Notes: generated by a model from the letters alone, not told the origin. Counted from the stretch's first letter, positions 17,686-24,893 are shown. The stretch is 59,200 nt of DNA from Bacteroidota bacterium (GCA_026391805.1 JAPLDJ010000008.1:1-59200), one strand, 5' to 3'. Program-made: numbers and translations.

Positions 17686-17952
17686 TTATTTTGGACAGCA
17701 TGATGATCCCTTGGTAGTATCGCACGTTTTCGTTCCGGCCGAATCACATGATACCGGTGAATTCGGATCCCTTAAAGTTTTTTGGTTTGAAGCAGGCGCC
17801 GGCGACACAAGGAACAGCTTTACCAGAATAATACCCAGCGCTGCAAGTATTACCAGCGAGAATATTACCTTGGGAACAACCGATTTCTTTTTAGGAGGAC
17901 AACAACCGCCCTCGCATCCGCAATCATTCTGATTTTCTGATTTTTTCATCAT
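17686..17952 (-). CDS. Small Cys-rich single-span membrane protein
   Basis: The 88-residue product starts MMKKSENQND and has a Cys cluster CGCEGGCC before one membrane helix (about 31-50). A second set of Cys follows it: CDSAGTKTC and GSSCC near the C-terminus. The coding region overlaps the arsC 3' end by 29 bp in another frame. I do not know a named family. By placement next to a CcdA-like carrier it could be a thiol or metal shuttle with Cys on both sides of the membrane; this is inference. Confidence 0.7.
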   Translation of the reverse strand: MMKKSENQNDCGCEGGCCPPKKKSVVPKVIFSLVILAALGIILVKLFLVSPAPASNQKTLRDPNSPVSCDSAGTKTCDTTKGSSCCPK

Positions 17953-18349
17953 AAAACTTTTTGAATTCTTCCTTAATTTCATCACGAATCCTCCGGTAAA
18001 CCGGCATTACCTCATCAAAAGTTCCTTTTGCTTCGGCAGGATCTTCAAACCCCATATGTAGACGGTTTCGGACTTTACCAATGAAAAAAGGACAGGTTTC
18101 ATTGGCATTATCACAAACAGTAATCACATAATCGAAGGATTCCCGGAGGAAAAGATCGACATTCTTGGGTTTATTCTGTGATATGTCAATTCCAACCTCT
18201 TTCATCGCTGCAACTGCATTCGGGTTAGCATGTGCTGCAGGTTCTGTTCCTGCAGAATACACCTCCAGCCGGTCATCAAATGATTTCAAAAAGCCTTCGG
18301 CCATCTGGCTGCGGCAGGAATTGCCGGTACATAAGATTAATATTCTCAT
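17924..18349 (-). CDS. arsC: ArsC, arsenate reductase of the low-molecular-weight phosphatase type
   Basis: The 141-residue product starts MRILILCTGNSCRSQMAEG, the P-loop with nucleophile Cys7 and Cys12. The resolving pair is Cys79 and Cys86 (TVCDNANETC), with the Cys spacing of thioredoxin-coupled ArsC, and the general acid Asp lies in FEDPAEAKGT. It reduces arsenate to arsenite, which Acr3 in the same run can export. It follows arsR by 3 bp. Confidence 0.94.
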   Translation of the reverse strand: MRILILCTGNSCRSQMAEGFLKSFDDRLEVYSAGTEPAAHANPNAVAAMKEVGIDISQNKPKNVDLFLRESFDYVITVCDNANETCPFFIGKVRNRLHMGFEDPAEAKGTFDEVMPVYRRIRDEIKEEFKKFYDEKIRKSE

Positions 18350-18352
18350 TTT

Positions 18353-18688
18353 TTATTTACACTTTTGGTTACCAGGAATATTAATGATCTTAAAAAATTC
18401 CTGAAAATCAGAAATAGCTCTGCAGATTTGTTCAGGGTCAAGGCAATAATTGACTTTCACTCCATCAACATGTCCCTGGATCAACCCTGCATTTTTTAAT
18501 TCTTTCAGATGCTGGTTAACAGTGGTCCTGCTCAGGGGCAACTCATCGGAAATGTCCCCGGTGATACAAACCTTTGTTTCAGCAAGATATTTCATTATTG
18601 CAAGCCTGGCAGGGTGTGCCAATGCCTTGAATAAAACTGCGGTGGAATTTAATTTCGGATCAAACAGATCCGTTTTTGCGTAGGCCAT
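18353..18688 (-). CDS. arsR: ArsR-family repressor 1, heads the ars-hgc operon
   Basis: The 111-residue winged-helix regulator has the core [14 protein letters not shown] followed by the recognition region [24 protein letters not shown]. The E. coli-type ELCVCDL site is absent. Candidate metal ligands are Cys41 (KVCITGD), Cys82 (NYC) and Cys89, with another Cys near the C-terminus. It probably represses its own operon and releases on As(III) or a related thiol-reactive metal. A dyad operator and TAnnTTTG promoter lie directly upstream, and arsC follows by 3 bp. Confidence 0.92.
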   Translation of the reverse strand: MAYAKTDLFDPKLNSTAVLFKALAHPARLAIMKYLAETKVCITGDISDELPLSRTTVNQHLKELKNAGLIQGHVDGVKVNYCLDPEQICRAISDFQEFFKIINIPGNQKCK

Positions 18689-18707
18689 TACTGAATATTT
18701 TATGTCG

Positions 18708-18747
18708 CAAATATACGTTATATTTTAATACAACGTATTATTACGTT
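18708..18747 (-). promoter_or_regulatory. Promoter and dyad operator of the ars-hgc operon
   Basis: Read on the minus strand, a perfect dyad AACGTA-N4-TACGTT (18747-18732) is followed by a second TACGT half (near 18714-18719) and the -7 element TATATTTG (18715-18708), 20 bp before the arsR ATG. TTG within the dyad region could serve as the upstream element. The dyad overlaps the stop codon of the neighbouring barrel gene. This arrangement fits autorepression by ArsR1. Confidence 0.65.
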
Positions 18748-19714
18748 ATTTTTTTGCTTCTTTCCTGGCCTTAAGCGCAATAAAATCGATTTTCTTGGTA
18801 ATCCTGGCTGAAACCGCATATCCGAATGACATCTGGATGCCGTTATAATATTTGTAAACCGGGATGTCGGAATAGGCTGAAAGATACCAGTTGTGTTTAA
18901 AAGCATAGGTCAGCTGAGGCGTGAAGAAAACCACATCATAGCCGGATGCTTCGACAATTTCATCATTTTCACGCGTCGATTTTGCCCTGTATTCATTACG
19001 AACCTGGAGGTCTATGCCCAGCCCCTTCCAGATGTGATAATTAAAATAGATTGCCCCGATCCACTGATCCCCGTATTTATAATAAAAGTTATCCGATTCG
19101 ATAAGTTGTGAGTACTCATAAGAGACAAATGCCGCCAATGCAATTTTTTTACCCATTCCTTTCGAAACAAATATATTCCCGGTGTATTTGTAACTACCGG
19201 ATGAAGGCTGCACGGTGATTGGCAGTTGTACATTATCAACTTCCTGGTCAAAAACACCGATCGGAAACTTCATCCCAATGGATGGTGATATTGAAAACTT
19301 CAGCCTGGGATTGGTGTATGCATTAAATTTCAGATAGAGTTCTGCGTCACCCAAACCATAACCCTTGTACGGATCCTGGCCGGTAGTGGTTAACGTCTTA
19401 TTGAAAAAGTATCCCAAATCAGCCATTACGGTAAGCCAGTTGGTAATGCCGTATCCCACCTGAAATTCAGCATAGTTGCTGTACGAGGTCTGTTCAAACG
19501 GCAGATCATTGAATGGAGAATCTTCGGCATAATATTTTGAAGCGTGGCTATAGCGGTAGGTAAGCGAGGAAGTCAGCACTTTTGACTGAAGGGCGGGCTG
19601 CTCTGCGTCACTGATAAAAGGATTTCCGGAAGAACAGCATTGGGCAAAGGACTCGTTATTGATCAATAAAAGTAATAATGAATTAAAGCAGAGCAGGAAG
19701 CGTATTTTCGGCAT
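18746..19714 (-). CDS. Outer-membrane beta-barrel-like protein
   Basis: The 322-residue product has a signal peptide (about 1-24), then CCSSGNPF and many alternating aromatic strands (YRYSHASKYY, YAEFQVGYGITNW, FSISPSIGMKFPIG) ending near the C-terminus, typical of a small outer-membrane barrel. It may be a transporter or porin-like component; no plug domain is present. It follows the lipoprotein gene by 3 bp, so the two are likely cotranscribed and may work together at the outer membrane. Confidence 0.65.
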   Translation of the reverse strand: MPKIRFLLCFNSLLLLLINNESFAQCCSSGNPFISDAEQPALQSKVLTSSLTYRYSHASKYYAEDSPFNDLPFEQTSYSNYAEFQVGYGITNWLTVMADLGYFFNKTLTTTGQDPYKGYGLGDAELYLKFNAYTNPRLKFSISPSIGMKFPIGVFDQEVDNVQLPITVQPSSGSYKYTGNIFVSKGMGKKIALAAFVSYEYSQLIESDNFYYKYGDQWIGAIYFNYHIWKGLGIDLQVRNEYRAKSTRENDEIVEASGYDVVFFTPQLTYAFKHNWYLSAYSDIPVYKYYNGIQMSFGYAVSARITKKIDFIALKARKEAKK

Positions 19715-19717
19715 AGG

Positions 19718-20077
19718 TTACTTCTTTTTTGGATGAATGTAGGAAGTGACCCGGATCATAACCGTATCAGAGACTTCACCTGTATTATTGAACACCCGGC
19801 AGGTTATCGTATTCAATCCCACACAACATTCACCGGCGGCATACCTGATCTGTTTGCCACCCCCGGTGAAATTTCCATGATTTGCCTTCCAGCCATACTG
19901 AAGGCTGTCGCCGGTTGCTACCACGGTAATTACCGTTGTATCCCATGCCTTTACAGGGTTCAGGGAGGCTGTGAGACTTACAATTTGAATACTATCGCTC
20001 AGTTTTACAGCATCTTTTTTAGCGCAGGCTGCCAGTAGCAGCAGGAATAGAAATGAAACAACAAAAAATCTTTTCAT
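19718..20077 (-). CDS. Small lipoprotein
   Basis: The 119-residue product has a lipobox (FLLLLAAC, lipidated Cys18). The mature part resembles a PKD/Ig-like beta sandwich (GDSLQYGWKANHGNF, CRVFNNTGEVSDTVMIRV) with three Cys (GECC and TITC). It is probably anchored in the envelope. It lies between the thioredoxin-like protein and the barrel protein with gaps of 10 and 3 bp. No specific function can be assigned. Confidence 0.7.
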   Translation of the reverse strand: MKRFFVVSFLFLLLLAACAKKDAVKLSDSIQIVSLTASLNPVKAWDTTVITVVATGDSLQYGWKANHGNFTGGGKQIRYAAGECCVGLNTITCRVFNNTGEVSDTVMIRVTSYIHPKKK

Positions 20078-20087
20078 GGAACAGTAT

Positions 20088-20579
20088 TTAAGGATTCAAT
20101 GATTTTATTTCATTATCGAGTTCCTCTGTGGAAAAGTAACCAGTATGCCTGAATACTTCTTTTCCTGAAGAATCCATCAGCACTTGTGTTGGAATAGTAG
20201 CAATTCCGAAGTACTTCATCATATCCTGGTTTTCCGGAAGAAGTACATTAAAGAATTTTACTTTTACCTTGTAAGGATATTTTTCTTTGATTTCCTTCAT
20301 TACAACTTCCATTTTTCTGCAGGAAATACATCCTGTTGCTCCAAATTCCAGAAAGGTGATTACAAATCCTTCCCCATTTTTCCGGTAATTAAATGCAGAA
20401 TCAACAATTTGTGCAATACTCTTCTGAGCTTCCACACTGGTTTGCTGCTTTATTGCTCTTGAAATATACCTATTCATACTTCCCCTGAATACAAAAAGCA
20501 ATACCAGGAAAAGAACAGCCAGTGTAATGAAGGCGATGTTCATCAGAATTTTGAACCGGCGAAGGTTTACTGGATTCAT
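20088..20579 (-). CDS. Membrane-anchored thioredoxin-like protein
   Basis: The 163-residue product has one N-terminal membrane helix (about 10-31) and then a thioredoxin fold with active site GCISC (Cys84, Cys87) and the cis-Pro segment ATIPTQVLMD. The fold probably faces the periplasm, where it may receive electrons from a CcdA-like protein such as the two in this block. It is the first of three envelope genes (thioredoxin, lipoprotein, barrel) at the end of the DGC gene run. Confidence 0.85.
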   Translation of the reverse strand: MNPVNLRRFKILMNIAFITLAVLFLVLLFVFRGSMNRYISRAIKQQTSVEAQKSIAQIVDSAFNYRKNGEGFVITFLEFGATGCISCRKMEVVMKEIKEKYPYKVKVKFFNVLLPENQDMMKYFGIATIPTQVLMDSSGKEVFRHTGYFSTEELDNEIKSLNP

Positions 20580-20644
20580 TTTCGCTTTTTTGCCGATAAA
20601 TTATCCATCAGTTTTTTTGCCTGCTCACAGATATCCTTAATCTG
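20580..20644 (-). other. In-frame coding-like sequence after the TGA of the first DGC gene
   Basis: Directly after the TGA ending the gene at 20645 the same frame stays open for 22 codons (QIKDICEQAKKLMDNLSAKK and two more) to the next stop at about 20577. It reads like protein sequence and includes a Cys. Five-base arms CAGAT/ATCTG just after the TGA could pair. It may be a remnant after a nonsense mutation, a readthrough extension, or chance. Confidence 0.3.
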
Positions 20645-21097
20645 TCATTCGCTGCCGCAGCTACAACCACGAAACGATTTTCCTGACCAGGAATCCGGAC
20701 TGATGCTGCCAATCATTTTTACTATCTCACTGGTGACTTTGTCTACCATTTCATGATGTTGGTCCTTAAGATCTCTATTCCTGACGATTTTTGTGTTAAG
20801 CGCGTTTTCATTTCCGATGATTTTCGAAACATCGATAAAACCGCTGATCTTGCCGCTGTACTTTTCAGTGCTTCTTTTAGCGCAAAGTTTATCACAGCCG
20901 TCAACTGAGATTGTCGGAAACACTTTTGCAAAGTTTCTTTCTTCTTTGCCGCCCGCCAGATAAAGCGGCAGGCAAAGTGTTACAGTCTCAACAAGTTTAA
21001 GTTCCTCAAGAACCTTTCTTGTGGCAAGCCTTGAGATCGTTCCGCCGAGACATTCCTCGCCGCTGCATGATAATACGCCTACTTTAAATTCAGCCAT
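20645..21097 (-). CDS. DGC-domain putative zinc-binding protein (first copy)
   Basis: The 150-residue product starts with VGVLSCSGEECLGGTISRLA and has the family motif VDGCDKLCAK (Cys68, Cys72), plus Cys11, Cys16 and Cys42. The DGC family is predicted, not proven, to bind zinc. Unlike its neighbour it carries a C-terminal tail ending RGCSCGSE with two more Cys. It is the last of three DGC proteins in a row, 12 bp after the second. Confidence 0.8.
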   Translation of the reverse strand: MAEFKVGVLSCSGEECLGGTISRLATRKVLEELKLVETVTLCLPLYLAGGKEERNFAKVFPTISVDGCDKLCAKRSTEKYSGKISGFIDVSKIIGNENALNTKIVRNRDLKDQHHEMVDKVTSEIVKMIGSISPDSWSGKSFRGCSCGSE

Positions 21098-21109
21098 TGA
21101 TACTTCACT

Positions 21110-21502
21110 TTAATTTATCTCATTTATTTTTCTCGCAATCTTCGCCGCGATTTCGCTCGTCACCGCTTCGCCGTCAGCATCAAGCTGCGTAGGTGAACCG
21201 AACTTTTTTCCTTTATGTTCTTTCACTGTTTCCAGGACTTTAATTTCTTCGATTACGATCCCGCCGGCCATTGAGACATTTTTTGCGGCGCACATTTTTG
21301 GGCAACCGTCAACGGTGATGCAATCAAAGCCTTCGATTCTTTCCTTAACTTCTTTATCTCCGGTTACGATGTATCCGAGGCAAACCGTTTCTGATTTTTC
21401 AGGACATAAATCAAAGACTGCTTCCAAAACTGCTTCTCTTGCCATTAGTCCGTATACCTTGCCAATGCCACTGCAGGGAACAACTTTCACTTTCCTATCC
21501 AT
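21110..21502 (-). CDS. DGC-domain putative zinc-binding protein (second copy)
   Basis: The 130-residue product begins VKVVPCSGIGKVYGLMAREA and contains TVDGCPKMCAAKN (Cys67, Cys71), with further Cys at 10, 33, 41 and 61. It is the minimal DGC domain plus a C-terminal helix. It overlaps the DGC-lipoyl fusion gene by 8 bp, so translation is probably coupled. The Cys-rich pocket could bind a soft metal or persulfide; the ligand is unknown. Confidence 0.82.
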   Translation of the reverse strand: MDRKVKVVPCSGIGKVYGLMAREAVLEAVFDLCPEKSETVCLGYIVTGDKEVKERIEGFDCITVDGCPKMCAAKNVSMAGGIVIEEIKVLETVKEHKGKKFGSPTQLDADGEAVTSEIAAKIARKINEIN

Positions 21503-22349
21503 TTAAGTCCTCCACCTTTTTTTTCATGATCTCAAAATATTTTCCAAAACCTATTAAGAGTTCTTTATCGCTCTCAAAACCGGTCAGTTCAAGCTCTGCT
21601 ATCCAACCCAGCTCATAGGGGTTTTCGTTGACAAGCTCCGGTGTTTGCAAAAGTGTTTCATTGATAGAAATAACCTTACCGCTTACAGGTGAGATTAATT
21701 CAAAGACGGACTTTGACGATTCGATCTCACCAGCTTCGCCGAACTGGTCAATTTCTGCACCAATCTCGGGGGGTGCAAAAAATAAAATATCGGAAAGGTT
21801 TTGCTGAACAAAATCTGTAACGCCTATTCTTGCACGGTTTCCAATCACATAAGCCCAGCAGTCGTTTTCGTTAAAGTAAACTTCCGGATTTTCAGGTACC
21901 CTGAAAATGAATTTGCCATTTTGATAGGTCTTATACTTGAAATTATATTCAACATTTATTTCATCAGAAAATGGGGTGACCTTATCTTCGGTATTTAGTC
22001 CGTTCAATATAATTTCAATCAGCCCATTTTCATTTTCCTGAAGCCTGAGATTATTTCCTAATTCAATATTATGGTTTTTAGCTTCTTCGGTTATTGTTAC
22101 TTTCCTGGAGATTTTCAAATTCTTTTCCGCAGCAAGCTTACTCGCACACCGGGTCTGGCAGCCATCTATGACTAAAAGAGAATGTTCGCCTGCGATTTTA
22201 TTATATTTCTTTTCAGCAACTCTGGAATACACAGGGCATATAATTTCATTGTGAGCGTTCTCGCATAATTTTATCGCTAATTCCCTTGAAATTACCCCTG
22301 CACATTTATCCAATCCATTGCATGGGAGGATGGCATAATTTTCAACCAT
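21495..22349 (-). CDS. DGC domain fused to a GcvH-like lipoyl domain
   Basis: The 284-residue product has an N-terminal DGC domain (ILPCNGLDKCAG at 7-18, IDGCQTRCASK at 61-71), a linker, and a C-terminal glycine-cleavage H-protein-like domain (about 160-275). The H-domain keeps the lipoylation site: Lys213 in GEIESSKSVFELISPVSG, followed by NENPYELGWI. No other glycine-cleavage genes are nearby, so a role in glycine catabolism is unlikely. A protein-bound lipoyl dithiol next to a Cys-rich domain suggests thiol, sulfur or metalloid handling. It overlaps its neighbours by 8 bp on both sides. Confidence 0.82.
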   Translation of the reverse strand: MVENYAILPCNGLDKCAGVISRELAIKLCENAHNEIICPVYSRVAEKKYNKIAGEHSLLVIDGCQTRCASKLAAEKNLKISRKVTITEEAKNHNIELGNNLRLQENENGLIEIILNGLNTEDKVTPFSDEINVEYNFKYKTYQNGKFIFRVPENPEVYFNENDCWAYVIGNRARIGVTDFVQQNLSDILFFAPPEIGAEIDQFGEAGEIESSKSVFELISPVSGKVISINETLLQTPELVNENPYELGWIAELELTGFESDKELLIGFGKYFEIMKKKVEDLNG

Positions 22350-22632
22350 TTGTTTCCTCCTTTCTTATTTCCTTGATCCTTTGCGTCGTCGCATTTTTAT
22401 CGGGAAACGACAGTGCGTCGGGACCGCAGATCTTCGAGCATGCCCTGCAGAAAACAACACAGTTATCCGGATTCCTGATGATCAATTTAATTTCTTCATT
22501 TTCTCTGACCTCAAAAACCTTATGAGGACAGAAATTCACGCATTCCATGCAATAATCGCATTTTGTGTAATCAATTGTCGGACTCCAGTCGATTTTATCG
22601 CGTTCAACTCCCATGAAAGTAGTCAGGCTCAT
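22342..22632 (-). CDS. 2[4Fe-4S] ferredoxin-like protein
   Basis: The 96-residue product has two cluster motifs: CDYCMECVNFCP (Cys25, 28, 31, 35) and a second one spaced C-x3-C-x2-C-x3-C (Cys58, 62, 65, 69, CVVFCRACSKIC). The longer first spacing in the second motif is less common. It probably passes electrons among the HdrA-like protein and the lipoyl/DGC proteins encoded with it. It overlaps the upstream gene by four bases and the downstream gene by eight. Confidence 0.88.
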   Translation of the reverse strand: MSLTTFMGVERDKIDWSPTIDYTKCDYCMECVNFCPHKVFEVRENEEIKLIIRNPDNCVVFCRACSKICGPDALSFPDKNATTQRIKEIRKEETNG

Positions 22633-23003
22633 TTCGACTCCTCCAGTTTTAAAAGAGCTGCGCTGACCTTTTCAATTGCCTGATCGGTCGTCATGTCGCG
22701 TACATCAATCGGGACCAGATCTTTACTTATATCAAGACCCGAGTCTTTGAATGCGTCTCTGAAAAGCTTGGTTTGCATATTGGGAGCACAGCCTCCGATA
22801 ACTACTTTTCTGTGTGCTTTCAGAAAATCCATTAAAAACCGGTCTCCGTCTTCCTCGCAAAGTTGGGGATGGATAAATCCATATTCAACCGGCAATTCTA
22901 TTCTCACCCTGTTTATAAAGTCCCAAATATCCATTTTTGAAAATCCGGGACATTTTCCGGTGCATACGCACATAATAAAACCAGGTTTTTCATTTTCTGA
23001 CAT
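22629..23003 (-). CDS. Stand-alone HdrA N-terminal-like Fe-S protein
   Basis: The 124-residue product begins PGFIMCVCTGKCPGFS (Cys12, 14, 18) and continues with FIHPQLCEEDG (Cys49) and VVIGGCAPNMQTKLF (Cys72). This pattern resembles the N-terminal Fe-S domain of heterodisulfide reductase subunit HdrA and QmoA-type proteins, but no flavin domain follows. A small electron-transfer role is likely. It heads the ferredoxin-DGC run and is preceded by a copy of the ArsR2 operator. Confidence 0.7.
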   Translation of the reverse strand: MSENEKPGFIMCVCTGKCPGFSKMDIWDFINRVRIELPVEYGFIHPQLCEEDGDRFLMDFLKAHRKVVIGGCAPNMQTKLFRDAFKDSGLDISKDLVPIDVRDMTTDQAIEKVSAALLKLEESK

Positions 23004-23030
23004 AGTTTCAATTTTTTGGATCTTTTAGTT

Positions 23031-23048
23031 TTTCGTAGAAAGACGAAA
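23031..23048 (-). promoter_or_regulatory. ArsR2-type operator, second copy
   Basis: TTTCGT-AGAAAG-ACGAAA: perfect 6-bp inverted arms with a 6-bp spacer. Both arms and the first four spacer bases are identical to the site before arsR2 at 25249-25266. It lies 28 bp upstream of the HdrA-like gene. No clear TAnnTTTG element was seen beside it. Confidence 0.7.
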
Positions 23049-23066
23049 TCTTGTTTCAAAAAAAAC

Positions 23067-23486
23067 TCATTCCTTTTTATTCCTTGGTCTTAGCTGGCAC
23101 ATGCATGAACCGGACAACTTTTCACTCTTGTCAATGACCAGGGGCAACTCATCCCTCTCCCATTCAACAAGCCCTCCTGCCATATTTGCAATGCGATCTC
23201 CAAACCCCTTTTCAGACAGGAATACCACGGCTTCCCTGCTGTGCAACCCGGCCGAATCGGCCAGTATGATCGCTTTATCATCCGGCAGGTTCTGATAAAC
23301 TTCCTTCAACATGCTGTAAGGGCAGTAAATAATTTCAGGCACATCAAACATTTTGAACCGGTTCATGAATTCTTCCCGCACATCAACCAGTAAAGCCCCT
23401 TTACGGCAAAGTTCCAGAGCCTGCATTGGAGTGAGATTCAGGATCCCGCCACTTTCAAATCCGGCCTGAAAGAAAACATTCTTCAT
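23067..23486 (-). CDS. Rhodanese-like protein lacking the catalytic Cys
   Basis: The 139-residue product has a rhodanese fold (ALLVDVREEFMNRF, DKAIILADSAGLHSREAV, NMAGGLVEWE). In the active loop, normally C-x-x-G-x-[RH]-S, the first position is Asp77 (DSAGLHS), so ordinary persulfide chemistry on that Cys is not possible. The C-terminus has GSCMC (Cys128, Cys130), which could bind metal or take over thiol chemistry. It follows arsG by 54 bp and may end the arsR2 transcript. Confidence 0.8.
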   Translation of the reverse strand: MKNVFFQAGFESGGILNLTPMQALELCRKGALLVDVREEFMNRFKMFDVPEIIYCPYSMLKEVYQNLPDDKAIILADSAGLHSREAVVFLSEKGFGDRIANMAGGLVEWERDELPLVIDKSEKLSGSCMCQLRPRNKKE

Positions 23487-23540
23487 GGTTCAATAATTAT
23501 CTTCAAATCCTCAAATCTTCAAATCTGCAAATTTCTAGGG

Positions 23541-24239
23541 CTAAATAAAGAAAATCATGATGTAATAGATCCCGGCCAGTATAAACAAAACAGCTACCAC
23601 CCTGCGGAACCACAATTCAAATATTTTAATGTTGTTATATAGTTTGCCAACATTGCCTATTGCATACGCAAGCAGCCACGCAAAGATGATCACAGGCAGA
23701 CCGGTCGCAATTGCGAAAACCACCGGTAAATACAAGCCACTGGCACTCGCGACGGTCATCGGAATGAGCATGGCAAAATAGAGCACGCCGCTGTAAGGGC
23801 AAAAGGCCATGGCGAAGATCATGCCCAGCAGCAGGGTTCCCCAATAGCTGCGTTTGCTGTGTTCTCCTATTTTTTCAGTCAATCCTGAGAAACCCGGAAA
23901 CTTCAGTTTAATGACATCCAGCATGAAAATCCCGATCAGGATGAGAACCGGGCCCAGGAGTTTCTCCCCCCAGCCCTGGAAAAGCAACGAGATATGCATC
24001 TTGCTGGCGCCAAAGAAAAGAATGACACCCAGCCCGGTATAAGAAACAGCGCGTCCTAACGTGTAAACCAATCCCTTGATGAATACACGCCGCCGGTTCT
24101 CAATATCCCGGCTGATAAACCCTATGGCTGAAATATTGGTTGCCAGCGGGCATGGGCTTATGGCTGTCATTAAACCAAGTACGAATGCAGTCAGGAATGC
24201 ATACTGGGAATTCTCCAGTATTGTTTGCAAATATTGCAT
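23541..24239 (-). CDS. arsG: ArsG-type (CcdA-like) organoarsenical efflux permease
   Basis: The 232-residue product has six predicted membrane helices, with SPCPLATNI (Cys30) in helix 1 and AFCPYSGVLYF (Cys147) in helix 4. This matches the CcdA-related ArsG group, which in Bacteroides ars operons is linked to efflux of trivalent aromatic arsenicals. The order arsR-arsE-arsF-arsG upstream is the same as in those operons, which supports the name over a plain CcdA. Confidence 0.8.
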   Translation of the reverse strand: MQYLQTILENSQYAFLTAFVLGLMTAISPCPLATNISAIGFISRDIENRRRVFIKGLVYTLGRAVSYTGLGVILFFGASKMHISLLFQGWGEKLLGPVLILIGIFMLDVIKLKFPGFSGLTEKIGEHSKRSYWGTLLLGMIFAMAFCPYSGVLYFAMLIPMTVASASGLYLPVVFAIATGLPVIIFAWLLAYAIGNVGKLYNNIKIFELWFRRVVAVLFILAGIYYIMIFFI

Positions 24240-24256
24240 ATTCTGTAATTTTCAAA

Positions 24257-24649
24257 TCATTTAATCAAATCATCAATCGCTTTCTTTATCTCTGCTTTCA
24301 GTTTATCCGGTTTGTCGTTGGCATACATGAATCCTTTGTCGGTGAGGTCAACCCGCTTGTCGCCTGAAACAATCAGAAGGGTCTGACCTTCTACTTTCAA
24401 TTTTGCGCCAAGGGCCTCTCCTTCTTTTTCATCAAGGTTGACACTTTTAAATGTGATTTCTCCGCTTTTTACTTTCCCTGCATATTGCTGCTCAACAGCA
24501 TCTTTCGAGACTTTTTCGACATTATTGCAGGTCATACAGCGCCGGGTAAAGTGAAAATAATAAACCTCGATTTTTTTCGTGGCAGGATTTCCGGCAAAAA
24601 TGCCTGATACCATAAACAAGGCAATGAAAAACAGAACTGTCTTTTTCAT
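24257..24649 (-). CDS. arsF: ArsF-type periplasmic thioredoxin-like protein
   Basis: The 130-residue product has a signal peptide (about 1-20) and VYYFHFTRRCMTCNNVEKV with a CMTC site (Cys38, Cys41), then a short thioredoxin-like fold. It matches the family labelled ArsF in Bacteroides ars operons. The label there as a nitroreductase subunit is historical; the visible features are those of a secreted thiol-redox protein. ATG 24649 or 24655 are both possible starts. It lies between arsE and arsG. Confidence 0.78.
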   Translation of the reverse strand: MKKTVLFFIALFMVSGIFAGNPATKKIEVYYFHFTRRCMTCNNVEKVSKDAVEQQYAGKVKSGEITFKSVNLDEKEGEALGAKLKVEGQTLLIVSGDKRVDLTDKGFMYANDKPDKLKAEIKKAIDDLIK

Positions 24650-24659
24650 AATCATTTGG

Positions 24660-24893
24660 TTATTTGGTCAATAATTGTTTGATTTCATCAGATGAAGGCA
24701 CACGCCCTTTTACCAAAACCTTTTCATCCACAACAAGCGCAGGCGTCGACATCACACCATATTTCATGATCTCCATGATATCTTCCACCTTGGTTATCGT
24801 AGCATTAATACCGTTTTTTTCAACCACTTCCCTTGTAAGTTTATCCAGGCTCCTGCATTTAGGACATCCCGGACCCAGAATTTTAATTTCCAT
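24660..24893 (-). CDS. arsE: ArsE-type small thioredoxin
   Basis: The 77-residue product is a minimal thioredoxin of the TM0996/MTH895 type: MEIKILGPGCPKCRSLDKL with site CPKC (Cys10, Cys13), and MSTPALVVDEKVLVKGRVPS with the cis-Pro. It acts in the cytoplasm. Next to arsF and arsG it corresponds to ArsE of Bacteroides ars operons. Confidence 0.85.
   Translation of the reverse strand: MEIKILGPGCPKCRSLDKLTREVVEKNGINATITKVEDIMEIMKYGVMSTPALVVDEKVLVKGRVPSSDEIKQLLTK

Noticed and set aside
21495-22349. Ordinary glycine cleavage H protein
   Set aside because: The H-like domain is fused to a DGC domain and no gcvP, gcvT or lipoamide dehydrogenase gene is near.
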